From Rhizobium sullae (GTDB lineage Bacteria > Pseudomonadota > Alphaproteobacteria > Rhizobiales > Rhizobiaceae), in contig NZ_FWER01000003.1 of the NCBI RefSeq assembly GCF_900169785.1, forward strand, positions 62,001 through 126,000: 64,000 nt of DNA. Direction: 5' to 3'. Position numbers and translations under genes: made by a program. The notes under the pieces were generated by a model that did not search any database, was not told the origin of the DNA, and worked only from the letters and a program-made list of their open reading frames with translations. Shown here piece after piece: positions 56,102 to 64,000 of the stretch; within the stretch, counting starts at the first letter, position 1; each line of letters begins with the position of its first letter.

Positions 56102-57445
56102 ATGTCTCCCACCACGACGCCCGCCGCGGCCCCTCGCCGTCTCACATCCCAGGATTTCCGCACGCTCGGCCTTTCGGCTCTCGGCGGCGCGCTGGAATTC
56201 TACGACTTCATCATCTTCGTGTTCTTTGCCACCGTCATCGGCCACCTGTTTTTTCCGCCGGACATGCCGGATTGGCTGGTAACGATCCAGACGTTCGGCA
56301 TCTTCGCCGCCGGCTATCTCGTCCGTCCGCTTGGCGGTATCGTGCTCGCGCATTTCGGCGACCGCTTCGGCCGCAAGCGCGTCTTCGCCTTCTCGATCCT
56401 GCTCATGGCGCTTTCGACCCTCGGCATGGCGGCCATGCCGACCTATGCCTCGATCGGGGTCGCCGCTCCCGTCCTGTTGATCCTGATGCGCATGCTGCAG
56501 GGTGCCGCAATCGGCGGTGAAGTACCGGGCGCCTGGACCTTCGTCGCCGAACACGTCCCCTTCCGCCGCGTCGGCTTTGCCTGCGGCTTCCTCTGCTCTG
56601 GCCTGACGCTCGGCATCCTGCTGGGTTCCTTCATCGCGACGATCATCAATTCGATCTTCACGCCGGAGGATGTCGCTGCCTATGCCTGGCGCATCCCCTT
56701 CTTCATCGGCGGCGTCTTCGGCCTCGTCGCCGTCTATCTCCGCCGCTGGCTGCGGGAAACGCCGATCTTCGCCGAAATGACGCGGAGCCGTTCGCTGGTG
56801 CCGGAACTGCCGCTGAAGGCGGTTCTCCGCGATCATCCGCGCGGCGTGGTCATCTCGATGCTGCTGACATGGATCCTGTCGGCAGGCATCGTCGTTACGA
56901 CGCTGATGACCGCGACCTTCCTGCAGAAGCTTTACGGCTATACCGCCCAGCAATCACTTGCCGCGACAAGCTTCGGCACGCTGTTTTTGATCTTCGGCAC
57001 GGCAGCCGCCGGCGCGATCGTCGACCGGATCGGCTCCGGCAGGTTCTTCACCGTCACAAGCATCTTCTTCGGCGTCGCGACCTTCGCGTTCTACACCTAT
57101 GCCGCCGTCTCGCTGACCATACTCTTCGTGCTGTACGCGATCATGGGCCTTGCCGTCGGCATGGTTGGCGCCGTGCCCTATGTGATGGTCCGGGCTTTCC
57201 CGGCCCGCGTCCGCTTCACGGGCCTCTCATTTTCATACAACGTCTCCTACGCGATTTTCGGCGGCCTTACGCCGCTCGCAGTGGCTTCGCTTCTGCCGAT
57301 CAACCCGATGGCGCATGCCTATTACCTGCTCTTCATCGCAGCGCTCGCCTTTGTTCTCGGGCTTTACCTGATGGCCAAGGGCGACAGCATCGAAGCCGAA
57401 GTCGGCATCGAGGAACTCACCGAGCGGCTTGCGGCAAGCTCGTAA
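56102..57445 (+). CDS. MFS transporter, metabolite:H+ symporter (citrate/dicarboxylate-type)
   Basis: Symporter of 447 residues with about twelve spans. Family markers are GGALEFYDFIIFVFFATVIG (the ALEFYDF motif of the MHS branch), YLVRPLGGIVLAHFGDRFGR with the loop motif, and RWLRETPIFAEM. Members carry citrate, alpha-ketoglutarate, proline-betaine or shikimate. It is likely co-transcribed with the NIPSNAP gene 61 bp downstream. Confidence 0.9.
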   Translation: MSPTTTPAAAPRRLTSQDFRTLGLSALGGALEFYDFIIFVFFATVIGHLFFPPDMPDWLVTIQTFGIFAAGYLVRPLGGIVLAHFGDRFGRKRVFAFSILLMALSTLGMAAMPTYASIGVAAPVLLILMRMLQGAAIGGEVPGAWTFVAEHVPFRRVGFACGFLCSGLTLGILLGSFIATIINSIFTPEDVAAYAWRIPFFIGGVFGLVAVYLRRWLRETPIFAEMTRSRSLVPELPLKAVLRDHPRGVVISMLLTWILSAGIVVTTLMTATFLQKLYGYTAQQSLAATSFGTLFLIFGTAAAGAIVDRIGSGRFFTVTSIFFGVATFAFYTYAAVSLTILFVLYAIMGLAVGMVGAVPYVMVRAFPARVRFTGLSFSYNVSYAIFGGLTPLAVASLLPINPMAHAYYLLFIAALAFVLGLYLMAKGDSIEAEVGIEELTERLAASS

Positions 57446-57506
57446 GCCACATCCCCAACGGCCGGACGGCAGTTTGCCCGGCAAATCATCATTCGAGGAT
57501 ATTTCA

Positions 57507-57812
57507 ATGATTACCTGCCATTTGCGCTACGTCCTCGACCCTTACAAGGTCGCGGAATTCGAGGAATACGCCCGGCTCTGGATTCCGATCGTCAATCGGA
57601 TGGGCGGCACTCATCACGGCTACTTCCTGCCGTCGGAAGGCGCCAACAACATTGCCGTTGCCCTCTTTTCGTTCCCGAGCCTTGCCGCCTACGAGGATTA
57701 TCGCACGCGCATGGCGACAGACCCCGAATGCCAGGCGGCCTTCGAGCTTGACCGCCACAACCGCAGCATCATCAGCTATGAACGAAGCTTCATGCGGCCC
57801 GTCCTCGGATGA
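57507..57812 (+). CDS. NIPSNAP family protein
   Basis: Small protein of 101 residues from ATG 57507 (MITCHLRYVLDPYKVAEFEE). It has the ferredoxin-like dimeric alpha/beta-barrel pattern of NIPSNAP: HHGYFLPSEGANNIAVALF and SLAAYEDYRTRMATDPECQA. CGAGGAT lies upstream. Its role is unknown; it is often next to catabolic or transport genes. Confidence 0.85.
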   Translation: MITCHLRYVLDPYKVAEFEEYARLWIPIVNRMGGTHHGYFLPSEGANNIAVALFSFPSLAAYEDYRTRMATDPECQAAFELDRHNRSIISYERSFMRPVLG

Positions 57813-57838
57813 GCTGAGTATAACCGTATGAAAAAGCC

Positions 57839-58840
57839 CTAACGGATCGCCTGCTCGTTCCCATCAAAGCGATGCATATGCGCCTTGTCCGGCGTCGCGT
57901 AGACGATCTCGTCGGGCTCGTACTGGTGTTCGCCGAAGAGGCGCGCCGTCAGCAGGCCGCATTGGTCGGACTCAAGATAGACGATCGTGTCGGCACCGAG
58001 ATGTTCGACATGGACGATTTTCGCCTTCCAGGTCCCCTGCTCGCGCGAAAGCGTCAAATGCTCGGGACGAACGCCGATCGTCTTCGCCTCCCCGTCGCCG
58101 AGCTTTTCTGCCGGAATCAAGTTCATCATCGGCGAGCCGATGAAGCCTGCGACGAAGACGTTGGCCGGACGGTTGTAGAGTTCCATCGGCGATCCGACCT
58201 GCTCGATCGCACCGGCGTTCAGCACGACGATCTTGTCGGCCAGCGTCATCGCCTCGACCTGATCGTGGGTGACGTAGATCATCGTCGCCTTCAGGCTGCG
58301 GTGCAACCGGGCAATCTCGAGTCGTGTCTGGACGCGCAACGCCGCATCGAGGTTCGACAGCGGCTCGTCGAAGAGGAAGAGTTCCGGTTCGCGCACGATG
58401 GCGCGGCCGATCGCAACGCGCTGGCGCTGGCCGCCGGAGAGTTCGGCCGGACGGCGCGCCAAGTAGGGCTCCAGCGACAACATTGACGATGCCTTGTCGA
58501 CGCGCGTCTCGATCTGGTCCTTCGGCATTCCCGCCTGCTTCAGGCCAAGACCCATATTGTCCTTTACGGTCAGGTGGGGATAGAGGGCGTAGGATTGGAA
58601 GACCATCGCGATGCCGCGCTTGGCAGGCGGCGTCAAGGTTTCGTCCTTGCCGTTGATGAGAACGGTGCCGGACGTCACGTCCTCGAGGCCGGCGATGCTG
58701 CGCAGCAGGGTCGATTTTCCGCAGCCAGACGGCCCGACGAAAATGACGAATTCGCCGTCCTTGACCTCAAGGTCGATGCCCTTCAGCACTTCATGCGTGC
58801 CATAGGTCTTGCGGATGGATTTGAGTTGAAGCGATCCCAC
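57839..58840 (-). CDS. Sugar ABC transporter ATP-binding protein (UgpC/MalK type)
   Basis: CUT1-family ATPase of 333 residues: Walker A GPSGCGKSTLLRSIAGL, Q-loop VFQSYALYPHLTV, signature LSGGQRQRVAIGRAI, Walker B FLFDEPLSNLDAALR, and H-loop YVTHDQVEAMTLADKI. The C-terminal TOBE part has IGVRPEHLTLSREQG. It is the last gene of the minus-strand sugar operon that starts at 63172. UgpC-type ATPases can serve several CUT1 transporters. Confidence 0.92.
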   Translation of the reverse strand: MGSLQLKSIRKTYGTHEVLKGIDLEVKDGEFVIFVGPSGCGKSTLLRSIAGLEDVTSGTVLINGKDETLTPPAKRGIAMVFQSYALYPHLTVKDNMGLGLKQAGMPKDQIETRVDKASSMLSLEPYLARRPAELSGGQRQRVAIGRAIVREPELFLFDEPLSNLDAALRVQTRLEIARLHRSLKATMIYVTHDQVEAMTLADKIVVLNAGAIEQVGSPMELYNRPANVFVAGFIGSPMMNLIPAEKLGDGEAKTIGVRPEHLTLSREQGTWKAKIVHVEHLGADTIVYLESDQCGLLTARLFGEHQYEPDEIVYATPDKAHMHRFDGNEQAIR

Positions 58841-58851
58841 TAGTCGTTCCC

Positions 58852-59916
58852 TTACAGTTTGACCGGTTGCCCGGTGCGCACGCTCTCATCGGCGGCGAGG
58901 CAGATGCGCAGCGACGCGACGGCGTCTGCCATGTGGCGATTGAGGTCGATGTCCTCGCGAATGGCCTTCAGCACGAAGGCCTGCTCACGGTCGCAGAGCT
59001 CCTGATGGCCCGGTTCGCCGGCCATCGTCATGTCCTGATCCGGCGTAATGAACTTACCGTCCGGCCCGGTCTCGGCGCTATGGAGCCGGATAACGGAGGT
59101 CTTGGTGTGCGTGTCGATATCATCCGATTTCGCGTTCGGATCCATGACGATGGAAACGGCACCCTTCGGGGACATGACATCCTTCACGAAGAAGGCCGTC
59201 TCCGAGATCATCGGCCCCCAGCCGGCTTCGTACCAGCCGACGGAGCCATCTTCGAAGATCACCTGCAGATGGCCGTAATTGTACATATCCGGCGCGATCT
59301 CGTCGGAAAGCCGCAAGCCCATGCCGCGCACCTCGACCGGCTTCGCGTCGGTGATCTGGCACATGACGTCTACGTAGTGAACGCCGCAATCCACGATCGG
59401 CGATGTCGTCTGCATCAGCGATTTGTGCGTCTCCCAAGTCGGGCCGCTAGACTGCTGATTGAGGTTCATGCGGAAGACGTAGGGTCCGCCAAGCTTCCGC
59501 GCTTCCTCGATCAGCTTCGTCCAGGACGGATGATGGCGAAGAATGTAGCCGATCACCAGCTTTCGTCCGGATTTCTTCGCAGCCGCTACGACGCGCTCGG
59601 CGTCAGCAACAGTCGTTGCCAGCGGCTTCTCCACGAAGACATCGCAGCGCGCCTCGAACGCGGCGACTGCATAATCGGCATGGCTGTCGGAATAGGTGCA
59701 GATGGCGCAGAGATCGGGCTTCAGTTCGGCCAGCGCCGTCTCGAAATCCGGATGGATCGTGTAGCCCTCAAGCTCCTCCGGCAACGTCGGCCTCGAACGG
59801 TTGACGAGACCGGCGATCTCGAAGCCCGGATTGTTGTGATAGGCAAGCGCATGGCTGCGGCCCATATTGCCGAGCCCCGCGACGAGAACGCGGACCGGCT
59901 TCTGCGAAACGGTCAT
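58852..59916 (-). CDS. Gfo/Idh/MocA family oxidoreductase
   Basis: NAD(P)-dependent sugar oxidoreductase of 354 residues. The Rossmann motif is VLVAGLGNMGRSHALAYHNN. The family motif EKP is in DVFVEKPLATTVADAERV and is followed by KLVIGYILRHHPSW. The stop lies 11 bp before the ATPase gene, and the start overlaps the upstream permease gene by 4 bp. It probably acts on the imported sugar. Confidence 0.92.
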   Translation of the reverse strand: MTVSQKPVRVLVAGLGNMGRSHALAYHNNPGFEIAGLVNRSRPTLPEELEGYTIHPDFETALAELKPDLCAICTYSDSHADYAVAAFEARCDVFVEKPLATTVADAERVVAAAKKSGRKLVIGYILRHHPSWTKLIEEARKLGGPYVFRMNLNQQSSGPTWETHKSLMQTTSPIVDCGVHYVDVMCQITDAKPVEVRGMGLRLSDEIAPDMYNYGHLQVIFEDGSVGWYEAGWGPMISETAFFVKDVMSPKGAVSIVMDPNAKSDDIDTHTKTSVIRLHSAETGPDGKFITPDQDMTMAGEPGHQELCDREQAFVLKAIREDIDLNRHMADAVASLRICLAADESVRTGQPVKL

Positions 59917-60755
59917 TTCACTGCTCCGGACGTGATGCCGCGGATCAGTTGCCGCGAGAAGATGACGTAAAGCACGAGGATCGGCAGGATCGCCAGCGAA
60001 AGTGCTGCCAGAACGGCGTTCCAGTTGGTCACGAATTGGCCGATAAATATCTGCGAGCCGAGCGTGACGGTCTTGGTGGATTCAGACGGCGCCAGGATCA
60101 GCGGGAACCACAAATCGTTCCAGATCGGGATCATCGTGAAAACCGCGACTGTCGCCATTGCCGGGCGCACGAGCGGCAGCACGAGCCGGAAGAAGATTGC
60201 ATATTCAGACAACCCGTCGATGCGCCCGGCATTCTTCAGGTCGTCCGAAACCGTGCGCATGAATTCCGACAGGATGAAGATCGCCAACGGGATGCCCTGC
60301 GCGGTATAGACGAGAACCAGCGCCGTCAGCGTATTGACGAGGCCGGCGGCCACCATGCCCTGCAGGATAGCCACCGTGCCGAGACGGATCGGGATCATGA
60401 TTCCGATCGCCATGTAGAGGCCCAAGAGCGTGTTGCCGCGGAAGCGGTATTCGGAAAGCGCGAAGGCCGCCATCGCACCGAACAGCAACACGAAGAAGAT
60501 CGAAACAACCGTCACGATGAAGCTGTTCTGGAAATAGGTTGCGAAATCGCCCTGCCCCAGCACCGTCTGATACCCGACAAGGCTGAAGGTCGAGGGCGTC
60601 GGCACCTGCAGCGGCGAGCGGAAGATCGCGTTGCGGTCCTTGAACGAGTTGATGATCGTCAGAAACACCGGAAAGATGGCGACGAGCGTATAGCCGATCA
60701 AAGCCAAATGCACGAGGCCGGCGCGGAGGGGGGACGTGCGTGCTCTATTGGACAT
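59913..60755 (-). CDS. Sugar ABC transporter permease (CUT1, MalG type)
   Basis: Permease of 280 residues with six membrane spans. The EAA loop is DDLKNAGRIDGLSEYAIFFR. Its start MSNRARTSPLRAGLVHLALI has a basic N-terminus before the first span. FQNSFIVTVVSIFFVLLFGAM is also typical. It follows the MalF-type gene by 12 bp. Confidence 0.9.
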   Translation of the reverse strand: MSNRARTSPLRAGLVHLALIGYTLVAIFPVFLTIINSFKDRNAIFRSPLQVPTPSTFSLVGYQTVLGQGDFATYFQNSFIVTVVSIFFVLLFGAMAAFALSEYRFRGNTLLGLYMAIGIMIPIRLGTVAILQGMVAAGLVNTLTALVLVYTAQGIPLAIFILSEFMRTVSDDLKNAGRIDGLSEYAIFFRLVLPLVRPAMATVAVFTMIPIWNDLWFPLILAPSESTKTVTLGSQIFIGQFVTNWNAVLAALSLAILPILVLYVIFSRQLIRGITSGAVK

Positions 60756-60767
60756 GGACCACGCTCC

Positions 60768-61712
60768 TTAGAATTGATACCGGCGCATGCGCCGCTGGAT
60801 TGCGAAAAGATAGAAAGAGACGCCGGCGAGGATGATCAGGAACATCACCGTCGCGATCGTCGCGCCCATGGAGCGGTCGCCGAGCTGCAACTGGAAGCCG
60901 AAGAAGGTGCGGTAAAGCAGCGTTCCCAGGATATCGGTTGACATATTGGGACCGGCAAGCGCGCCCTGTACGGTGTAGATCAAGTCGAAAGCGTTGAAAT
61001 TACCGACGAAGGTCAGGATCGAAATGATGCCGATCGCCGGCAGGATGAGCGGCAGCTTGATCTTCCAGAACTGTGCCCAGCCGGTGATGCCATCGCATTC
61101 CGCAGCCTCGATCACCTCTTCGGGAATGCTGAGCAGCGCCGCATAGATCAGCATCATCGGGATACCGATATATTGCCAGTTGGAGATCAGCGACACGGCG
61201 ACCAGCGCCGGACCGGACTGGCCGAGCCAGGGCGCGAAGAAGGACTTCATGCCGACAAGGCTCATCAGCCATGGTGCGACACCCCAGATCGGCGAGAGGA
61301 TCAGCTTCCAGATGAAGCCGACGATCACGAACGACAAGAGCGTCGGCAGGAACATCGCCGTGCGGTAGAAGGCGACGAAACGCAGCCGCGGCGTGGACAG
61401 AAGCGCTGCAAGCGCAACGCCGATCGGATTCTGCACGCACATATGAATGGCGAAAAAGATCAGGTTGTTGACAAGCGCATTCCAGAAATCATGCGCCCAG
61501 CGCGGATCGCCGAACAGCACCTTGTAGTTCGCAAGGCCGACGAAGGCGGGCGTGCCGTCGACGATGTTGTAGAACGAAAGCCTGAGCGTTTCGATCAGCG
61601 GCAGGACCATGATCGCCGAATAGACGATGATTGCCGGGAGAAGAAAGACGCCGATATGCCAGCGCACCGGGCGCCTGATCGGTATCGCGGTTTCCGCTGT
61701 CAGATCGGTCAT
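60768..61712 (-). CDS. Sugar ABC transporter permease (CUT1, MalF type)
   Basis: Permease of 314 residues. Membrane spans include VFLLPAIIVYSAIMVLPLIE. The EAA loop is EVIEAAECDGITGWAQFWKI, followed by KLPLILPAIGIISILTFVGN. It lies 200 bp downstream of the binding-protein gene, across the hairpin at 61875-61894. Confidence 0.9.
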   Translation of the reverse strand: MTDLTAETAIPIRRPVRWHIGVFLLPAIIVYSAIMVLPLIETLRLSFYNIVDGTPAFVGLANYKVLFGDPRWAHDFWNALVNNLIFFAIHMCVQNPIGVALAALLSTPRLRFVAFYRTAMFLPTLLSFVIVGFIWKLILSPIWGVAPWLMSLVGMKSFFAPWLGQSGPALVAVSLISNWQYIGIPMMLIYAALLSIPEEVIEAAECDGITGWAQFWKIKLPLILPAIGIISILTFVGNFNAFDLIYTVQGALAGPNMSTDILGTLLYRTFFGFQLQLGDRSMGATIATVMFLIILAGVSFYLFAIQRRMRRYQF

Positions 61713-61874
61713 TGTTCTGGCTCGCTTTGCTTCGTTCTCTCCCCTCGTCCCTGTCCTCGGGTTTATGTCCGGGGTTCACACAGGGATCCAGTTGCGCCGC
61801 GTTGGCGGCACGGGAGACTCTTCTCACGCGAAAGACTTCGCGTGGCTGGCTTCCTGTGACGAGCACAGGAATGA

Positions 61875-61894
61875 GGGCGGCGAAATCGCCGCCC
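61875..61894 (-). terminator. GC-rich hairpin after the binding-protein gene
   Basis: GGGCGGCGA-AA-TCGCCGCCC is a perfect 9-bp inverted repeat, 18 bp after the substrate-binding protein stop. No T tract follows, so it is more likely an mRNA stabiliser or attenuator than a full terminator. The other ABC operon in this window has a similar element at 52956. Confidence 0.65.
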
Positions 61895-61912
61895 TGCCTA
61901 ATCGACGCCGGC

Positions 61913-63172
61913 TTACTTGCCCGGCTTGTACCAGCCGTCGAGACCCTTCTGGAGCTTTTCGGCAGCCACTTCCGGCGTGTCGGTGCCGTTGATGACATTG
62001 GCCGATTCGACCCAGGTTTCGTTTTCCAGGTTCGGCGTACCGCGCGACAGGATCTGGTAGGTCGAGCGGACGGTCGACTCGTACGGGCCGCGCCAGGAAA
62101 CGAATTCCTGTGCTAACGGATCGCTCATCTTCACCGGGTTGGAGTTCAGGCTGAAGAAGCCCGGCAGCGAGTTCGCGTAGATGTCTGCGAATTCGGAGGA
62201 GGCAACCCAGCTCAGGAACTTCTTGGCTTCTTCGGCATGCGCGCTCTTCGTATTGAGACCGACGCCGATGTCCGGATGGTCGGAGATGTAGCCGGTGTCG
62301 CCAGCCTTCGGAACCGGCGGCGGGAATGCGCCCATCTTGAACTGCGCCTGGCTGTTGAACAGCGAAATTTCCCAGGAACCAGCCGGGTAGATCGCCGCAC
62401 GGCCGAGCGTGAAGAGGTTCTGGCTGTCGGAATAGGTCTGCGCTTCGAAGCCATCGCCGAGATAAGGCTTCCACTTGGCAAGTTCCTTAAGGGGCTCGAC
62501 CCACTCGGCATCCGTCAGCTTCTTCTTGCCTTCGATCAAGGCCATGCGGCCCTCTTCGCCCTTCCAATAGTTCGGGCCGATGTTCTGGTAGCCCATGGTC
62601 GCGGCCTCCCAGAGGTCCTTCGTACCCATTGCCATCGGAATGTAGGTGCCGTCCGCCTTGATCTTTTCGAGAGCGGCGTAGAACTCGTCCTGCGTCTTCG
62701 GAACGGCGATGCCGAGCTTTTCGAAGGCATCCTTGTTGTAGATGAAGCCGTGGATGACCGAAGCCATCGGTACGCAGAAGGTGGACTTGCCGTCGTCGGT
62801 CGACCAGGCAGCCTTCGCAACCGGCGTGAAGTTTTCCATGCCTGGCAGGCTGGTGAGATCGGCAAGCTGCTTCTTGTTGAAGAGTTCGAGCGACGCGTCG
62901 AACGGACGGCAGGTGATGATGTCGCCTGCAGAGCCGGCATCGAGCTTTGCGTTCAGTGAAGCGTTGTATTCCGTCGGAGCAGTCGGCGAGAAGACGAGCT
63001 TGATGCCCGGGTTCTTGGCTTCGAAGGCCGGAATGATCTTTTCCTGCCAGATCTGCAGGTCGTCGTTACGCCAGCTTTCGATCGTCAGCGTGACGTCCGC
63101 AGCATAGGCAAAGCCAGCAGACGTGAGCAGACTGGAGGCAAGCAGCAGGCTTTTCAGAGCAGTGTTTTTCAT
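61913..63172 (-). CDS. Sugar ABC transporter substrate-binding protein
   Basis: Periplasmic binding protein of 419 residues from ATG 63172 (MKNTALKSLLLASSLLTSAG), with a signal peptide ending near AYAAD. SBP_bac_1/8-type features are IIPAFEAKNPGIKLVFSPTA, INTTIGRMF-like middle sections such as AGDIITCRPFDASLELF, and C-terminal VAAEKLQKGLDGWYKPGK. It is the first gene of the operon and has a GCAA-tetraloop hairpin (63190-63205) in its leader. The divergent GlcNAc-kinase-like gene suggests an amino sugar or its oligomer as ligand. Confidence 0.9.
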   Translation of the reverse strand: MKNTALKSLLLASSLLTSAGFAYAADVTLTIESWRNDDLQIWQEKIIPAFEAKNPGIKLVFSPTAPTEYNASLNAKLDAGSAGDIITCRPFDASLELFNKKQLADLTSLPGMENFTPVAKAAWSTDDGKSTFCVPMASVIHGFIYNKDAFEKLGIAVPKTQDEFYAALEKIKADGTYIPMAMGTKDLWEAATMGYQNIGPNYWKGEEGRMALIEGKKKLTDAEWVEPLKELAKWKPYLGDGFEAQTYSDSQNLFTLGRAAIYPAGSWEISLFNSQAQFKMGAFPPPVPKAGDTGYISDHPDIGVGLNTKSAHAEEAKKFLSWVASSEFADIYANSLPGFFSLNSNPVKMSDPLAQEFVSWRGPYESTVRSTYQILSRGTPNLENETWVESANVINGTDTPEVAAEKLQKGLDGWYKPGK

Positions 63173-63704
63173 TTCCCTCTCCTGTTTTAAGCGCCGCAAG
63201 GCGCTATCTTGGTTCTGGTACAAGCAGTTGGCGTGCCTGAGGTTTACACCCAACGCCACCTTGGTGGGGCCGCCAGCAACTGCCGGCCCCGGAAGCTCGA
63301 CGGACCCGGAAAGCAAAGACGCCCCCGGCCAGTATGCGCCCTCCCAATACGCTGAACTGGGCGCGATATTCTCGAAAGGAAAAAGCTGCGGCGGTCTGAT
63401 CTCCCATGAAGCGCGCGCCCTGAAGCGGCAATCGTGATGCGATCTTTCTTAAGACACCAGCAGATCATTTTAGCGCCGGTTTCTATCTGCCTCTAGGTGC
63501 TGTTCCCTTTTCCGGAATTAAGTCCAAAAAAATACCAATTGTCCAGCCAAATTTAACTTTTGGCGCATACAAATTTCGTTTAAAAATTTTATCATTTAAA
63601 ATCAAATAGATAAAACGGCAAAATTTTCGAGCCAATTCCACTTGGTAAATGGTATTTTTTTGGTATTGTAGTAAAACCAAGGGAATGCGGCATTCGGAGG
63701 TTCG
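63173..63704. other. Divergent regulatory region of the sugar operon and kinase gene
   Basis: 532 bp without a gene. The left end holds the leader of the binding-protein gene with the hairpin AGCGCC-GCAA-GGCGCT (63190-63205). Positions 63500-63680 are strongly AT-rich and contain the inverted pair of 17-bp motifs described separately, plus a CTTGGT...ACCAAG dyad (63641-63646 and 63676-63681). The arrangement suggests a shared repressor of both divergent units. Confidence 0.65.
63524..63663. promoter_or_regulatory. Inverted pair of 17-bp motifs, probable operators
   Basis: CCAAAAAAATACCAATT at 63524-63540 is the reverse complement, with one mismatch, of AAATGGTATTTTTTTGG at 63647-63663. The outer pair encloses about 106 bp of AT-rich DNA. 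The right-hand copy overlaps a tandem TGGTATT...TGGTATT repeated at 11-bp spacing (63650 and 63661). One copy faces each divergent promoter. It is a good candidate for a repressor site or loop; the protein is not identified. Confidence 0.65.
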
Positions 63705-64000
63705 ATGACGGAACTTGCAATCGGCATAGACGGAGGCGGATCTGGCTGCCGTGCTGCAGTTGCGGACGGGAGGGGCAACGTTCTGGGCCGCGGCAAGGCG
63801 GGGCCTGCCAATATCCTTTCCGATCTCGACAACTCTCTCCTCAATATCGTGGAGTCAGCGCGCGAGGCTCTGCGGGATGCGGGCCTGCCTGCAGAAACCG
63901 TTTCCAAGGTCTCCGCTGTCGTCGGCGTCGCGGGAGCCAACGTCGGCGACTACGGAACCCGCATCGACCGCGCCCTGCCTTTCGCGGACGGCCATGTCGT
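63705..64000 (+). CDS. BadF/BadG/BcrA/BcrD-type ATPase, N-acetylglucosamine kinase-like (partial, N-terminal)
   Basis: The gene is cut by the right edge after 98 codons, so it has no stop in view. The start MTELAIGIDGGGSGCRAAVA has the phosphate-1 motif of the ASKHA fold (DGGGS), and VSAVVGVAGANVGDYG is the typical later block. TCGGAGG precedes the ATG. In bacteria this family includes GlcNAc and glucosamine kinases. The divergent ABC operon supports an amino-sugar kinase. Confidence 0.85.
   Translation, partial: MTELAIGIDGGGSGCRAAVADGRGNVLGRGKAGPANILSDLDNSLLNIVESAREALRDAGLPAETVSKVSAVVGVAGANVGDYGTRIDRALPFADGHV

Overview
The window is a chromosomal segment of an alphaproteobacterium, most likely a member of the Rhizobiaceae (Rhizobium/Agrobacterium/Sinorhizobium group). 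Evidence for this includes the GC-rich coding, a division and cell-wall (dcw) cluster in rhizobial order, a PPi-type phosphofructokinase, the betaine-lipid genes btaA-btaB, a SahR-type methionine regulator beside metF, and many ABC uptake operons. I saw no prophage, insertion sequence, CRISPR array, tRNA or rRNA.

Layout. (1) 1-11,060, minus strand: dcw cluster mraZ-rsmH-ftsL-ftsI-murE-murF-mraY-murD-ftsW-murG (murG runs off the left edge), preceded by four TGGGN repeats at exact 10-bp spacing that look like the MraZ operator. (2) 11,262-11,660: RNase P RNA (rnpB). (3) 11.7-24.8 kb: an FAD amine/amino-acid oxidase, several peptidoglycan-active enzymes (two soluble lytic transglycosylases, an AmpD-type amidase, a GH25 lysozyme, an MltB-type transglycosylase), a TerB/DnaJ protein, pfp, a LysE exporter, a beta-lactamase-fold hydrolase, btaAB, and a 25-residue membrane peptide gene with a CtrA-like site upstream. 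(4) 24.8-31 kb: metF with its probable regulator sahR and operator, ettA, a CmoM-like methyltransferase gene interrupted by an in-frame TAG, and an RNase T2. (5) 30.4-38.5 kb: hydrolase, EamA exporter, CoA-transferase and TPP-enzyme operon; RidA; a DUF442 protein; an epimerase-like protein; an L,D-transpeptidase. (6) 38.5-43.4 kb: accessory, stress-type genes (MarR with two palindromic operators, a probable DoxX remnant, GST, AraC, a DUF1097-type protein, NmrA-type protein) and an orphan ParA. (7) 43.7-55.9 kb: a catabolic locus. On the minus strand it has an Fe-alcohol dehydrogenase, an aldehyde dehydrogenase, a glutamine-synthetase-like ligase, an APC permease and an N-formylglutamate-amidohydrolase-like enzyme. 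Divergent from these are an RpiR regulator and a four-gene polyamine-type ABC transporter. (8) 56.1-64 kb: an MHS-type symporter, a NIPSNAP protein, a CUT1 sugar ABC operon with a Gfo/Idh oxidoreductase, and a divergent BadF/GlcNAc-kinase-like gene cut by the right edge.

The most interesting locus is region 7. An amine-gamma-glutamyl ligase, an alcohol dehydrogenase, an aldehyde dehydrogenase and a gamma-glutamyl/formylglutamate-type amidohydrolase, without a PuuB-like amine oxidase, suggest a gamma-glutamylated amino-alcohol pathway (for example ethanolamine to glycine) rather than classical putrescine degradation. This is inference from gene content. The locus also carries decay products: an XRE/PIN toxin-antitoxin remnant between its two halves and a probable M20-peptidase N-terminal fragment behind the ABC transporter.
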